Below are positions 12,590-26,594 of a stretch of DNA of 64,000 nucleotides, in pieces. The translations under genes were made by a program, and so were the position numbers. Every line of letters starts with the position of its first letter. Position 1 is the first letter of the stretch. The notes beneath the pieces were generated by a model. It was not told where the DNA came from. It made no database searches and saw only the letters and a list, made by a program, of their open reading frames with translations. The stretch comes from Doris montereyensis. Lineage: Eukaryota > Mollusca > Gastropoda > Nudibranchia > Dorididae. The stretch spans positions 40,001-104,000 of the forward strand of contig JAXRKP010001042.1 in NCBI GenBank assembly GCA_037039925.1, written 5' to 3'.

Positions 12590-13140
12590 CAATGTCTAAC
12601 CATAACTGTTCAATCCCTGATACTAATGAAACTCTAAATTTACCATAACTTTTCAATCCCTGACACTAGTGAAACTCCTAATTTACCATAACTTTTCAAT
12701 CCCTGACACTAGTGAAACTCCTAAATTTACCATAACTTTTCAATCCCTGACATTAGTGAAACTCCACATTTTACCATAACTTTTCAATCCCTAACACTAA
12801 TGAAAGTCCACATCTACCATAACTTTTCAATCCCTGACATTAGTGAAACTCCACATTTACCATAATTTGTCAATCCCTGACATTAGTGAAACTCCAAATT
12901 TACCATAACTTTTCAATCCCTGACATTAGTATTACCACAACTTTTCACTCCCTGACATTAGAAACTCCAAACATAACTTTTCAATCCCTGGCATTACTGA
13001 AACTCCAAATTTACCATAACTTTTCAATCCCTGGCATTACTGAAACTCCAAATTTACCATAACTTTGAATCCCTGACATTAGTGAAACTCCAAAATTACC
13101 ATAACTTTTCAATCCCTGACACTAGTGAAACTCTGAATTT
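12590..13140. repeat. 43-bp minisatellite, about 13 copies
   Basis: The unit is marked by CCATAACTTTTCAATCCCTG and ACATTAGTGAAACTCC, period 43 bp. It starts within about 10 bp of the end of the 37-bp array. Confidence 0.95.
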
Positions 13141-13254
13141 TAGCTGTAAAGTGGAGAATTTTCTGCCTCAAATATCACTTCACTACACCCCACGTCATAT
13201 TGCTACAAGGAGTTGTTGGGTTTTTTTAAACAAGCCCCTGTGCCATCCTCTACG

Positions 13255-13545
13255 GGAGGGATTCGGTAGTCCAGGGGCAAGGTATCGGTCTCTCAACCCA
13301 ATGGTCATGGGTTCAACCCCGCCGACGGTTGAAGAATGTTGTCGAGTTGGTCCAGGTAGGTGGATCGACACCTAGTCCCATCGGAGACGAACGATAAAAA
13401 GGGGAGGTCCATTGTACAGATCACAACACTCTGTGCACGTTAAAGATCCCTTGGCTGTTTGCATAAAATAAGAAATTTACAATACCAAACCCTGCGAGAT
13501 CACCTTAGTTGTGGATGTGGGTAAATCAAATCAAAATTTTTAAAA
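13255..13545 (+). mobile_element. tRNA-headed SINE, near complete
   Basis: The head has TTCGGTAGTCCAGGGGCAAG (A-box region) and ATGGGTTCAACCCC (B box). The body has GGTCCAGGTAGGTGGATCGA, CCTAGTCCCATCGGAGACGA, CTGTGCACGTTAAAGATCCC and GCGAGATCACCTTAGTTGTG. The tail is GTAAATCAAATCAAA. I use this copy as the reference for the family in this window. The body motif is shared by SINEs of many molluscs (general knowledge). Confidence 0.9.
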
Positions 13546-14380
13546 CGTCCTGTTCATCATTTGATTCCAAAGTAGAATGTGCATGTATCATGTATTATGT
13601 ATTATGTATCATGTATTATGTAACGGACATGTGTATGTATTTTCTGTTAAGTTTTATATTCCTTCTTGTTTGATCTTTTTCTTTTTCTTTTGTATAGCTT
13701 TGATTTTTTTATTTTTTTATTATTTTTTTTTAGAAAAAGGGGGGGGTCCCTGTCATGCATTGAAATATTACCCTGGAAAGAGAGATAGAAATGATTGTAT
13801 TAAGAGAGTGAAAAATGAATTTGATGTGTACATCTGTAATTATTATAATGCCATGAAAATGTACCTTCTGGATAATAAGGTTTTATCTTATCTTATCTTA
13901 TCTTATCTTATCTTAACATTAATAACACGCTACGGTTGCTATGCATGGAGAGTCAAATTCTGTTTTCATCTCCAAATGAGACTAAGGGCTCAATCTCGCC
14001 AAACACAACCCAGTCAAGTCTTTAACTACTTGTCCATTCAACATCCTCAACTATTACATGACGTATTACTATTATAATACTATTATTAATAGCATAGCTG
14101 CCAACATTTTAGAATTGAAACACACACGGTGTTAGTAGTGTGTCCATGCTAACTAGTTCTTACTCCAGAACATATTGATGATGTCACTTAAATAAACCTT
14201 TTTAAGATAAATAACGAAACAATTGGCTTATCGCTGACCTTTCCGGCAGTGTGCGACGCTAGTTTTCGAACTCAGAATGGCGTCTGCGGACTTTCATCCC
14301 AAACTCTTTTTAAAGTAAGTCTCTGCCGTTGACTAAGGGTTTCTTTACACAACAGTTACAGTTAACCCTCATACTCAAAT
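13546..14380. other. Spacer, no gene recognised
   Basis: Includes a (ATGTATTATGT) cluster at 13,583-13,622 and a (TCTTA)n pentamer at 13,885-13,913. The rest looks unique. Confidence 0.5.
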
Positions 14381-14383
14381 ATA

Positions 14384-14842
<459 letters not shown>

Positions 14843-14914
14843 TTTCACACACAAAAGGTGTACAACACACAGACTTTTCAAGGTAAATACAGACACGGAC
14901 TCGTCAAACCCCAA

Positions 14915-15290
14915 AAAGAGGACTTTGTAGTTCATGGGCAAGGTGTCGACCTCTCAACCACAAGGTAGTGGGGTTCGATCCCCGCCAACGCTTGAAAGAT
15001 TTTCTCGAGGTTTTTTTTTAGCAAAATCTACACCCTGGTCCAGGTAGGTGGATCGACACCTAGTCCTATTGGAGACGCGCGATAAAAATGGAGGTCCCGT
15101 GTGCATATAAACAACACTCTGTGCACCTTAAAAGATTCCTTGACTGTTTACATTTACAGGGCAGTCCGGGCAAAATTTTAAATCTACCAACCCCCCCCCC
15201 AGATCACATTAGTTGTAAATGTGGGTAAATCAAATCAAATCAAATCGAATCAAATCAAATCAAATCAAATCAAACCAAATCAAAGCCCAA
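14915..15290 (+). mobile_element. tRNA-headed SINE with expanded (AAATC)n tail
   Basis: The head has TTTGTAGTTCATGGGCAAGG and GGGGTTCGATCCCC. The body has GGTCCAGGTAGGTGGATCGA and CTGTGCACCTTAAAAGATTC. The tail is a run of about ten AAATC units. Same family as 13,255, less diverged in the head. It lies 70 bp after the GATA array. Confidence 0.9.
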
Positions 15291-16020
15291 AAAACGTACT
15301 GAATTACGTGTGGTTTTTTATACGTACTGGTTGGCAGCTCTGTGTAATATTTATTGTTAGCTGACGGAGAGGCCCTCAGCTTCAATGCCATTCCTTGCCA
15401 TTAATGCCATATCTTCCACTTCCCCTCAACCCCAACGTCAATTCCACAAAAAAAAGTTTCTCCCCAGTTAGTTAGCACTGTCTAACTAGGCCTGGGCAAG
15501 ACTCGCTTTTCTATTACTCATTGATACTACCAACTAACGTCTTCTCTGGTCTCGCGTTATTCGAGTTCTCGCTTTGACGAATACCACGAGACCTGGAACT
15601 ACCTATATACTGAAGTTTCCTAGCACGAGACCCAAGACGGAGCTATTCTATCTTGGACTTGGGACGAGGACTAGACCGCCTCGCGCATTCACGTCAGCGA
15701 ATATGAACACTTGGAGCCGAGGCCTGGAGTAAGGAGGGTGTGGGGAGGGCGTGGAGGACTTGTGACCTCCAGGGCCCTTGCTGATTGACGCGTCACGATA
15801 AGAGAAGACAGATACAGTGAGAGACCAGTGTACGTACGAGGCTTTCATCCCCCAAAAAATCCAGAGAAATGTTCAACATACGGGAGTTTGAACCAACGAC
15901 CTTTTGTTTAAGAGCCCGACACCTTGTCTCTGAACTATTGAGTCTCCTACCAGAAGAAAAAAAAACTACGATTGTACATAACACTAAACAGTCTTTGAAC
16001 TGAACTATTTAAGTAACCAT
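15291..16020. other. Spacer with a minus-strand SINE head at about 15,865-15,955
   Basis: Most of it is unique-looking. At 15,865-15,955 the reverse complement carries the SINE head (GGTCGTTGGTTCAAACTCCC and AGAGACAAGGTGTCGGGC). The body is absent. Confidence 0.55.
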
Positions 16021-16023
16021 TGA

Positions 16024-16087
16024 CCTCTCTTCTTTCTCTCTCTGTCTCTGTCTCTCTCATCCCCCTTCTCTGTCTCTCTGTCTCTGT

Positions 16088-16180
<93 letters not shown>

Positions 16181-16205
16181 GTGTGTGTGTGTGTGTGTGT
16201 GTATG
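16024..16205. repeat. (CT)n, (TGTC)n and (GT)n compound microsatellite
   Basis: TCTCTG words, then CTGT tetramers, then about 70 bp of CT, then GT. Confidence 0.97.
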
Positions 16206-16489
16206 AGTTCTGTCCTTGAAAATTGTGTACAGCAGAGGAGATAAACCATACAAATATGTACAACTGAGAAAAATTCGAGTTATGCGCCTTGACACGCATT
16301 CGTTGCCAGTGATACAGGTCGATCTTTTCTTCTTTTTTTCCCTCCCACTTACACTACAGTCGTGTTTAAGGCGGTTTGTTTGTTTGTTTGTTTGAAAGTA
16401 AGTAAAATGCGATGGAAATGGAAAGGAGTTGGAGTTGATTGCACTGCGTTTAAGTTGAAGCCCTTTGTTTTTATAACTTTCAAACGAGA

Positions 16490-17015
16490 TGAAAGATTAA
16501 GTGAAAATGAAAACAGAAAAAGAAAACCGCAAGATGAACGACGATGAAGGTGAAAGGAAAGAAGTAAGACCTTCTAATAACACCCACCAATCACCCTGGG
16601 AATAGGGAGAAAGACATTGTGTATGCCTTACCCAATAAAATCTGAAGTGTCCAACCAGAAATCCCTGCCTACATGAAAACCATTACGCCTAACATAAAAT
16701 AGTGACCTTACCTTATAACTTAGTTTGCTTCAATTGAACTTCACCCCCATCATCCACCATATAAAGAGAAAATGCGGTAATCTCAGTAGGGCGGATAAAG
16801 AAGAGAAACGGCTTGTTTCAATGACATTTACCCGGTCCACCATATGCAGTGATCTCAGGGTGGATGAAGAGAAAATGCTTGTTTCAATTAGATTCACCAC
16901 GTCCACCATGTGCGGTGATCTCAGTAGGGTGAATAAAGAGAAGAAGAAATACCAAAGTGGAAGTTAATAAGTGTAGGAGTGAAAGAAAAGAAGTAAGACT
17001 TATCATAATCCCCCC
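16490..17015 (+). repeat. Dispersed ~150-bp repeat: several partial copies in a row
   Basis: The word pattern CCACCATATGCGGTGATCTC recurs at about 16,755, 16,839 and 16,905 in slightly changed form. Each is followed by GGTGAAT/GGATGAA and AAGAGAAA. Copy tails GAAAGGAAAGAAGTAAGACC occur at 16,551 and 16,980. The element seems to be tandemly duplicated here in fragments. Confidence 0.7.
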
Positions 17016-17885
17016 CCCTTCCCCTTTCCACCCCCACCCCACACACAAACACACCTATAACATAAGGGGCAAAAAAACAATTTTTAAAACCTTAAAAAAC
17101 AAAACTTACAAACAAACAATCCAAAAACACAAGCAAGAAGCCCAAATCTCCAGACTGATGCACCGATAAGAATTCTCTTGATTTATTCAAGACAAGCAGC
17201 TACAGTCCAGTAACAAGAACAACAAGCAAATCATAATCTCCAACAAGAATCATCCTACAACTTGTCAAAAGATTCAAATATAATAAAATAATTCTGGCTT
17301 TGTACACTCCAGGGCTTACTTTTTAATTAAACAGCCTTGTCAATTACTGTTTATAATATAGATATATATATATATATAATATTTATTCTAATAATAATAA
17401 ATATTATTATAATACATACACTTCCATTTGACACAAAATCATATGTAAAAATAATAATATGTCAAATCAATATTCTATTAAATTAAATTAAAAAAGAATA
17501 CTTTTAACAAACAAAAATGTTTTTTCGTAATGTGTATAAATCTTAAATGTGTACAGAAATAATTCATCAATCGTTGATAAAATTAATTGATAAGATATAA
17601 CATCTCCATGATTTGTGTGTATAAAAAAAATATGTACAACAACAAAAAATAATCAAGGTTTGTTTTGTTGGGGTTTCTTTTTACAAAAATTGACAATTAA
17701 TTACTTTTTTACACTTGACAAGAAGAATAAAACATTGAAATTGCACAACTTTACCCACTCAAAGAGACGAAAAAATCATCTATCAAACAATGGTACATGA
17801 TGTAATGGTATGGTAGCCTACTTTTTGCTTTGTGACACACTGATACCAGCTGTTGGTTTCCAGTCAGGGACAGTTAGTTATTTAA
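17016..17885. other. AT-rich stretch, nothing recognised
   Basis: Poly-A and poly-C-interrupted AT-rich DNA with a short TA run at 17,365. No gene seen. Confidence 0.5.
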
Positions 17886-17899
17886 AGATATATTGGATT

Positions 17900-18085
17900 A
17901 TTCCTTCGCTTGATTGTTTCATTGAAATTTAACCACCCCCAATCCCCACCCACCCACCATATGCGGTGATCTCAGGCTGAATATAGAGAGGAAATGGTGA
18001 GATGAAAGTTTAGTGAGCCCATGAAGGGAAAGGAGAAGGACCTACCACTACTACCAGCAGTGCTCGCTAACCCACCAATGACATT
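17900..18085 (+). repeat. Dispersed ~150-bp repeat, copy
   Basis: Starts TTGTTTCATTGAAATTTAAC, then CCACCATATGCGGTGATCTC, then GAAAGGAGAAGGACCTACCA, ending CTCGCTAACCCACC. Confidence 0.8.
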
Positions 18086-18610
18086 GGATGAGATTTATAA
18101 TATATTTAATATAATTAAAGAATATAAGGTAGAAGATAAGATAATTAGAGAAGATATTAGATAAAAGATAAAATAATTATAGAAGATAAGATTAGAGACA
18201 TGAAGACAACTTCATACCCCTTGAAATTGAAACACTATCTCGGAAATATTTTAGCAAAGATGCGATTTATAGAGTAGAAGATGTACAATATCATTATCCT
18301 AATAAGGAAAGCATATTGATTACAATGACATATATATTTGACAAAGGCTACAATGACTGTGCTGCAAGAATAGCAAGCAAGGAATAAGAAAGAGCTGCCA
18401 AGCTGTGGAAGAGAAAGCGTAGAAATGTTGCCAAAGACACCACGTAATGACCACTGAGCCTGTGAGTAGGGACATCACTACATGATTTGCTTCATGGTTT
18501 ATGAAGTCAAGGGAGTGTGAGAGTGAGAGTAGAGAAATGACTCAGACTCCATGGGCTTCATATATATGTTGCTTCGTGGTCGCATGCATTACTATAAGAA
18601 ACCCTATCAT
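18086..18610. other. AT-rich spacer, nothing recognised
   Basis: Contains repeated AGAAGATAAGAT-like words at 18,130-18,200. No gene seen. Confidence 0.4.
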
Positions 18611-18611
18611 C

Positions 18612-18612
<1 letters not shown>

Positions 18613-18680
<68 letters not shown>

Positions 18681-18750
18681 GAGAGGAGAGAGGGAGGGAG
18701 AGAGAGGGAGAGGGAGAGGGGGAGGGGAGGGGAGGGGGAGGGGAGGGAGG

Positions 18751-18784
<34 letters not shown>

Positions 18785-18962
18785 TTCAGAGAGAGAGAGA
18801 TCTAGAGAGAGAGAGATCTAGAGAGAGAGAGAGAGAGGAGAGATCTAGAGAGATCTAGAGAGAGAGATCTAGAGAGAGAGAGAGAGAGGGAAGGAGGGAG
18901 GGAGGGAGGGAAGGAGGGTGGGAGAGAGAGAGAGAGAAAGAGAGATAGGGGGGGGGGAGAGA
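18613..18962. repeat. (GA)n tract with embedded AGATCTAGAG units
   Basis: About 350 bp, almost all purine on the plus strand apart from AGATCT words at 18,800-18,870 spaced every 10-20 bp. G-rich blocks lie at 18,700-18,760. Confidence 0.95.
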
Positions 18963-18999
18963 GACCAAAACAGGTCTGAACCAAATCCATTTAGGGTGT

Positions 19000-19150
19000 T
19001 TGGTAATTTCATTGAAATGTACTCCATCAACCATATACGGTGATCTCAAGTTCGAATTAAGAAGAAACAGCAAGATGAAACACATGTAATAGAAGAATGA
19101 GAAAGGAAAGAAGAAAGATCTATAGATCAGCAATGCCCATTAACTGCCAG
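19000..19150 (+). repeat. Dispersed ~150-bp repeat, copy
   Basis: TTTCATTGAAATGTACTCC, then CCATATACGGTGATCTCA, then GAAACAGCAAGATGAAAC, with the GGAAAGAAGAAAGATCTA tail. Confidence 0.8.
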
Positions 19151-19212
19151 CCTAAAGTGACATCTAAAAAAATAATAAGAGAAAGCTAAAAACAAAGAAT
19201 TATAGTAAATGA

Positions 19213-19215
<3 letters not shown>

Positions 19216-19271
<56 letters not shown>

Positions 19272-19284
19272 CACTATAGAAATG

Positions 19285-19372
<88 letters not shown>
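19216..19372. repeat. (TA)n then (TTA)n array
   Basis: About 50 bp of TA, a 20-bp spacer, then about 80 bp of TTA. Confidence 0.97.
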
Positions 19373-19469
19373 GTATTATATAATTATATAAAATAGATTA
19401 CAAATAAAAATCTGGGCAGAAAAAAAAAAGCCAATGGAACCAAAAGAAGTCGCCCATCCTGACCATTGG

Positions 19470-19640
19470 TATTTTATTTCATTGAAATCTCCCCCCTTCA
19501 CCATAACGCGGTGATCTCAGGGTGAATTAAGAGGACACAGCAAGATGAATGAGAAGGGAAAGAGTGAAAGAAAGTAGAATCTACAAGTATCCCCCCCCCC
19601 ATCAACTACCACCATTACAAGTACCAACAATCAACCAGTT
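19470..19640 (+). repeat. Dispersed ~150-bp repeat, copy
   Basis: TTTATTTCATTGAAATCTCC, then CCATAACGCGGTGATCTCAG, then GTGAATTAAGAGGACACAGC. It is close to the apparent consensus. Confidence 0.85.
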
Positions 19641-22105
19641 ACCATGTATACCCCAAAGATGACAAGACATTTATATAATTACTTAGCTCCTTAAGGAGTA
19701 GAAGGAAGAGATAAAAAAAATAATTTAAAAACAAGGGAGGGAATCTTGCAAATGTCTCTGCTATCAGTCAGCAAGCATGCCCTCAAACGACAAGCATGTC
19801 CTTGAACAAAAATCCAACAAACATGACTTTAAATGGCAAGCAAACCCTAAAAACAAACAATTAAATCAAAGAATGTTAGAAAAAGGCAGTTTACAGATGC
19901 ATCAAGTCAATCTGAAAGACCAGTAGACAAAGAGATATCATCATCATCATCATCACCATATATACAATATGTGTCTATATATAAATATTTACAAGTACAG
20001 ATCTCATTCCGTTATTTAATTTTAAGATCAAGAAGAAGAGACTTTCTTTTTATAAAGTCATATTATAACGTAACAGCTAACACACGCACTTGCATGAGAT
20101 GCAAATATTTCATGAAATTTGAAAGGCTGTAATACATGTAATAATTAAGAATTATTTGAAAATTGTTGACATACACAGGAAGGAAAAGACAATTAAAAGG
20201 AAAGAGAAAAATACACACATCAATGACGACCGTAAAAACATCCACACGTTCCTACATGCTTTAAGACTCACCTTCCACCTGAGAGTTGAAAACGAGAGAA
20301 GAGTGACAGACTTGGAGATAGGAGGTAAGTAATGAGGAAATGGAGGGGCATTTTGCTGACCAGTCGATTTGACATTTGATTTTAAAAACTGAGATCACAG
20401 AGACTTCTTTCACCAGACGCCTACCACCAACACAGAGAAGATTTTTATAGAGGTACTATAAATTCCCCTCAATATATTGCTATTATTCAAAGAATAAAGA
20501 GTAAATGCTTCAGCAGAATATTATCAGACTCTCGAGCTTGAAAGAACTACACACATGACATCGATACTAGCCACTCAAATACCGGATCACACTAACAATG
20601 AAGTGTTTCTTGACAACAAATTAAGTTACACAAGGCAAGGGAAACTATTGATGAGCCGGACGGAGGGACAAATGAGGATTGGGTAAGACACTCTGCAGCT
20701 GTTCCGCTTTCTCTGACCAACCACATCTGTAGGCCTTTCACCGCTCGTCAGAAAGGATCTACTGCTTCTCCTATAGATAACCCTATGATGGATCATGAAA
20801 TACGGTCAAAAACTCAAAAAGAATAGAACATTTTCCAGGCCACATCTCTTTCACAAAGCTTAAGTTGATTTCATTACAAAATCATCTGTAAAAGAAAACC
20901 AATTTTTTTTTTTTAGGATTTATCTAATTTATACATTTACTCTAATTTGTTCGCTGCTGGGGAGGGGGGGGTGTTAGAGACTGATTGTAACTCAATTTTC
21001 AAAATCCTCGATTAAATGGCGACACTAATAACCATGAAACAAAGAAATAAATGAGAACGTTCACAAATAGAAATAAACTAAACATTTACTATTTATTTTT
21101 CTGAGGCATCTTCAAGGAAACTGTATATTCATCCCAACTTGCAGTAGCTTCCTAACAACATGCTTCACAAAAAAATGCAACAGTTTCCTTTGACTTTGAC
21201 ACCACAATCGTTTTCACAAAATTTTACAAAAAGAGTGGCCAAACAGTGACGACAAAAAGACAGCGGCTAACTTTTGAAACGTCCCATAACAATTTAAGGA
21301 AACTTGAAACCGACAATATCAAAATATGCAAAGTTAGCCCTTGGAACAAAAATGTAAAAACTTGATTTCTTTTTCTTCTGAAACAATTATATCAATGGAA
21401 TTCCGAAACATATTTTCCTCACATTTTAGTCATGTACTAACCAGGTGTAGGGAAATTTTACCTTTTTCCACAGACATGAAAATATAATACTTGTACCTCT
21501 TAAAAAAAATTTATTGCTATCTAAATGGACAACAAATTAGTAGCAATAGATTTATACATATACAGGTCTCTTTGAACCCAAAAACAGTCATAGTTTAATA
21601 GAGTGCAAGCCTGACGGGTAATTAAATGCAAAGCAGTTAAATTAATTCTCTTGACACTCCCACTAAACCTGCAGACTAATATACTTACTAAACTCGATTT
21701 AACACAACAGTCCATTCTCAGACATATATACATGCACTGACAACAGCAATCATAATAGTAATAATCGTGGTAATAAAAAATAAAATAATAATAAGAAGAA
21801 TTAAAATTATCATAACTAGAAATAATCACAATAACACTACATAGAAAAAAATGCTTTCACAACATTGCATTGGGATTTTGGGGTTGTAAGAATAGTGGAA
21901 GTTCGACAAAATTGGAAAAACTTGATATTTTTAGATGACTTTGTGGAGGGTACATTGCATGCAACGGTAACGGGTTACTTTCTTGACATTTCTATGAAAT
22001 ATTACAAAGACTCGCAAACGATAGTCCCCCAACTTTCTAGGCCTAACAAACATCAAAGAAATGGACATATTATATTTCAGGTCCAGGTTTAAGATTTAAA
22101 TCTCA
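19641..22105. other. AT-rich non-coding DNA, nothing recognised
   Basis: About 2.4 kb with short open frames only. It lies 4.5-7 kb downstream of the INO80D-like stop codon; I cannot tell where that transcript ends. Confidence 0.5.
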
Positions 22106-23190
<1,085 letters not shown>

Positions 23191-23192
23191 TT

Positions 23193-23345
23193 TTGTTTCA
23201 TTGAAGTTTTCCTTATTCACCATATACATGCTGTGATCTCAGATTAAGTTACAAGAAAACAGCGAGATGAAACGCCGTGGATAAGTAAAAGGAAAAAAGT
23301 AGGATCTATCAATAGTTTCTGTCAACAGCCCACAAAAAGCATGGA
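23193..23345 (+). repeat. Dispersed ~150-bp repeat, copy
   Basis: TTTGTTTCATTGAAGTTTTC, then GCTGTGATCTCAGATTAAG, then GAAAACAGCGAGATGAAAC and AAGTAGGATCTATC. Confidence 0.8.
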
Positions 23346-23474
23346 AGCGGTGGTGCATAAGAATTAAATATAATAATATGAAGAACAATACAAAGAAATG
23401 GATGTCCTTAATAGTGATAAAACGCAATTTAAACTAATGTTTACCACTTTCATAGCAAGTGACAGCAAGAGGAA

Positions 23475-24090
<616 letters not shown>

Positions 24091-26594
24091 AAACAAATTT
24101 GATACAAATATGAAAATAAACCAACAACAATTACAAAACTATCTCTATACATGTCATATAAATAACCAGTCACAATTAGTTAATAAGATAATATGCAGAG
24201 CTCATTTTGAGTTATATGTACATACTAGCAATAAACTGTTAACATGATACTCTTTCAGTCAGGCGAGAAATTTCTTCTTTCAAGAGAAAATTCAGTCAGC
24301 AATGAGATCATTTTAGACTACTCACAACAGCCACAATGTTCATCCTTTAGGTAAGTATTGGGGATTTATACAATTATTATAATGGGACTGTGAATGGATG
24401 TAACATGCTCTCATCAAACTTTATCCATCATCTACCACCCCACCTTCCCCTTCTCATCCCCATCTGTCCCTCAAACCTATCTCTCAAGCCTAGTGATTGT
24501 GATGAAAACGTAATTAACGGCGGCATTGATGAAGAAATATAACACAAAGATACCTAGTCAGCACAGAAAACACAAAAATACCCTAGCCAGTATAGAAAGC
24601 TGCATTTCTCTTTAGACAAGAGACTGCACAAACTCAAACTGAAATTAAAAGATTTTAATTAGAAAATTGTTTTTGGAAGCGTAAAAACAAAAAAAAACAT
24701 CCGGGCAGAACAAAGCCAATTTGGTTTGATTGCTTTATAGTAATTATAGCAACCTTTTGTTGTGCCCCAGTTTTTCTCCCTTCAACACGGTGAACCTCAA
24801 GAAGAAAAAAAAAACTGTTTACGTCAATCAGCAAAAACAAACAAAAAACCAGGGCTCTGATGTCATTCAAAACACTTTTTTTCTTTCAAAACAAGTTTTA
24901 ACTTTCAATCTGATTTTCCACTCATATCTGAATACTGTACATCCTTATTACTTTGATACAACCTTTGAAATCACAACAGGAAAAAAAAAACAAAAAAACA
25001 ACCCAAACCTTGTGTGACTGTTTTCCACAGAAATAGAAGATCACAAAGGAGACTGTAAAATCAATTCATGAACAGCACAGGCTGGATATCTCTGAGTGTT
25101 TTAGGGGAAGACCCGACTTCAAAACACCTGGTGCCAATGTCATCGACATAACATGGCCGTTCTGACAAAAATACCTACTGTCATGTACACAGTTTTTATC
25201 TTCATCTGCACAAACCGATAGACAATCACCTAGTACATAAAAATAATAGGTTGACAAACCTAAAGCAGTGTAGGAATGTTGCATTATAATAATACTATAC
25301 ATACCCGGTAATTTTTTCCATCATAGTCACAAACCAAAATTGCCACTTAAATAAAGATCCATGATTTAACTAATCCCATTGAGATTTTTTTTTTAAATAA
25401 CAAAACAGAAAGAAAAATAGATAAGAAATTCAAATATTCATCATTTTCCTATAGAAAGTCATTCAAAATACACTAAAAATCGTCTTACTCGTTAAAACTA
25501 CAAGTAAGTCATAACGAAGCAGCCACTCAACGGCTTGGCTCTGTGTGGTTATTTTACTGGAACTTAACTATGATACCACAGGCCGTGATCTCAGGGTGAA
25601 TTACAGCAAGATGACTTTTTACATCATGTGTGAATTAAAATATGTAGATTCTCCCTGCAGTTCTTCTGGTAAGATACACGTATGATGTATCCTTGACGTA
25701 TGGATGAGGAAAGTAAGAGAAATGTTAGGGTGAAATCAAGACAATTTTCAAAAATTCAAATGTAAAGATCACAGGGAAGAGAACAGGCAATTGCTTCACT
25801 TCAAAGCGTATTTTACTTTAAGTACACAGCTTGTCTCAAAATCACTAACTTATAAATCAACCTCTGACTTCTAACCCTAGTCACTTCAGATTAACCCTCG
25901 AATTCAGGTGGGCAAACAAATTTCAAACTTCTGTAATACCATGTAATGTGCCACCTTTTGTGCTTTAAAAGAAAACAAACGTTTGATACCCAGAAAAGCC
26001 CTTTCAGATCATTCTAGTACAAGAATTACATTTTACTCCAGAGGGGAACCATCCACATAGTTATGTTTCAAAATGCTACATAGTATTCACAAAATGTTGT
26101 TAGTGCTGTTCACTGCTGAAAACGAATCTGAGATGACTTTCACCCCAAGTAGATATAATGCCTCCAAAGAACACCACCATGTTCCAGATATCCATCCTAT
26201 TCTCCATCTCTACATGATGATCTTAGATAGAAGGAACATGCTGTGAAAAAAATATATTGATATAAAACGAAAGGAAAGAAGTAGAATCTACCTATAGCAC
26301 CAACTGACTACCTGACCATTGATCGGTTCTTATGTACACTATTCTGAATTCCACTTGAAGATATCCATGTGAACAAGACCGAAGAGAGAGAGGGGGGGGG
26401 GGGGGCTACTTCCGTTTAGCTGTCAACATCACACGACAGGTAAATTAATCAATTCATCTAGATTTCTTCCATTAGAACTTGGATGTCACAAAATGAATAC
26501 AGAAATCCTCATCGCGTGATACTAGCACACAGCATGATCTTCACGCATTCATCAATTTTGTCGGCATATCTTCTAATCTATTTATATATAATAT
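24091..26594. other. Sequence downstream of the INO80D-like stop codon
   Basis: About 2.5 kb, AT-rich, presumably 3' untranslated region in part. Partial dispersed-repeat copies lie at about 25,545-25,625 (CCGTGATCTCAGGGTGAATT) and 26,180-26,320 (CGAAAGGAAAGAAGTAGAAT). A run of G at 26,390-26,405 follows GA repeats. No poly(A) site was pinned down. Confidence 0.45.
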
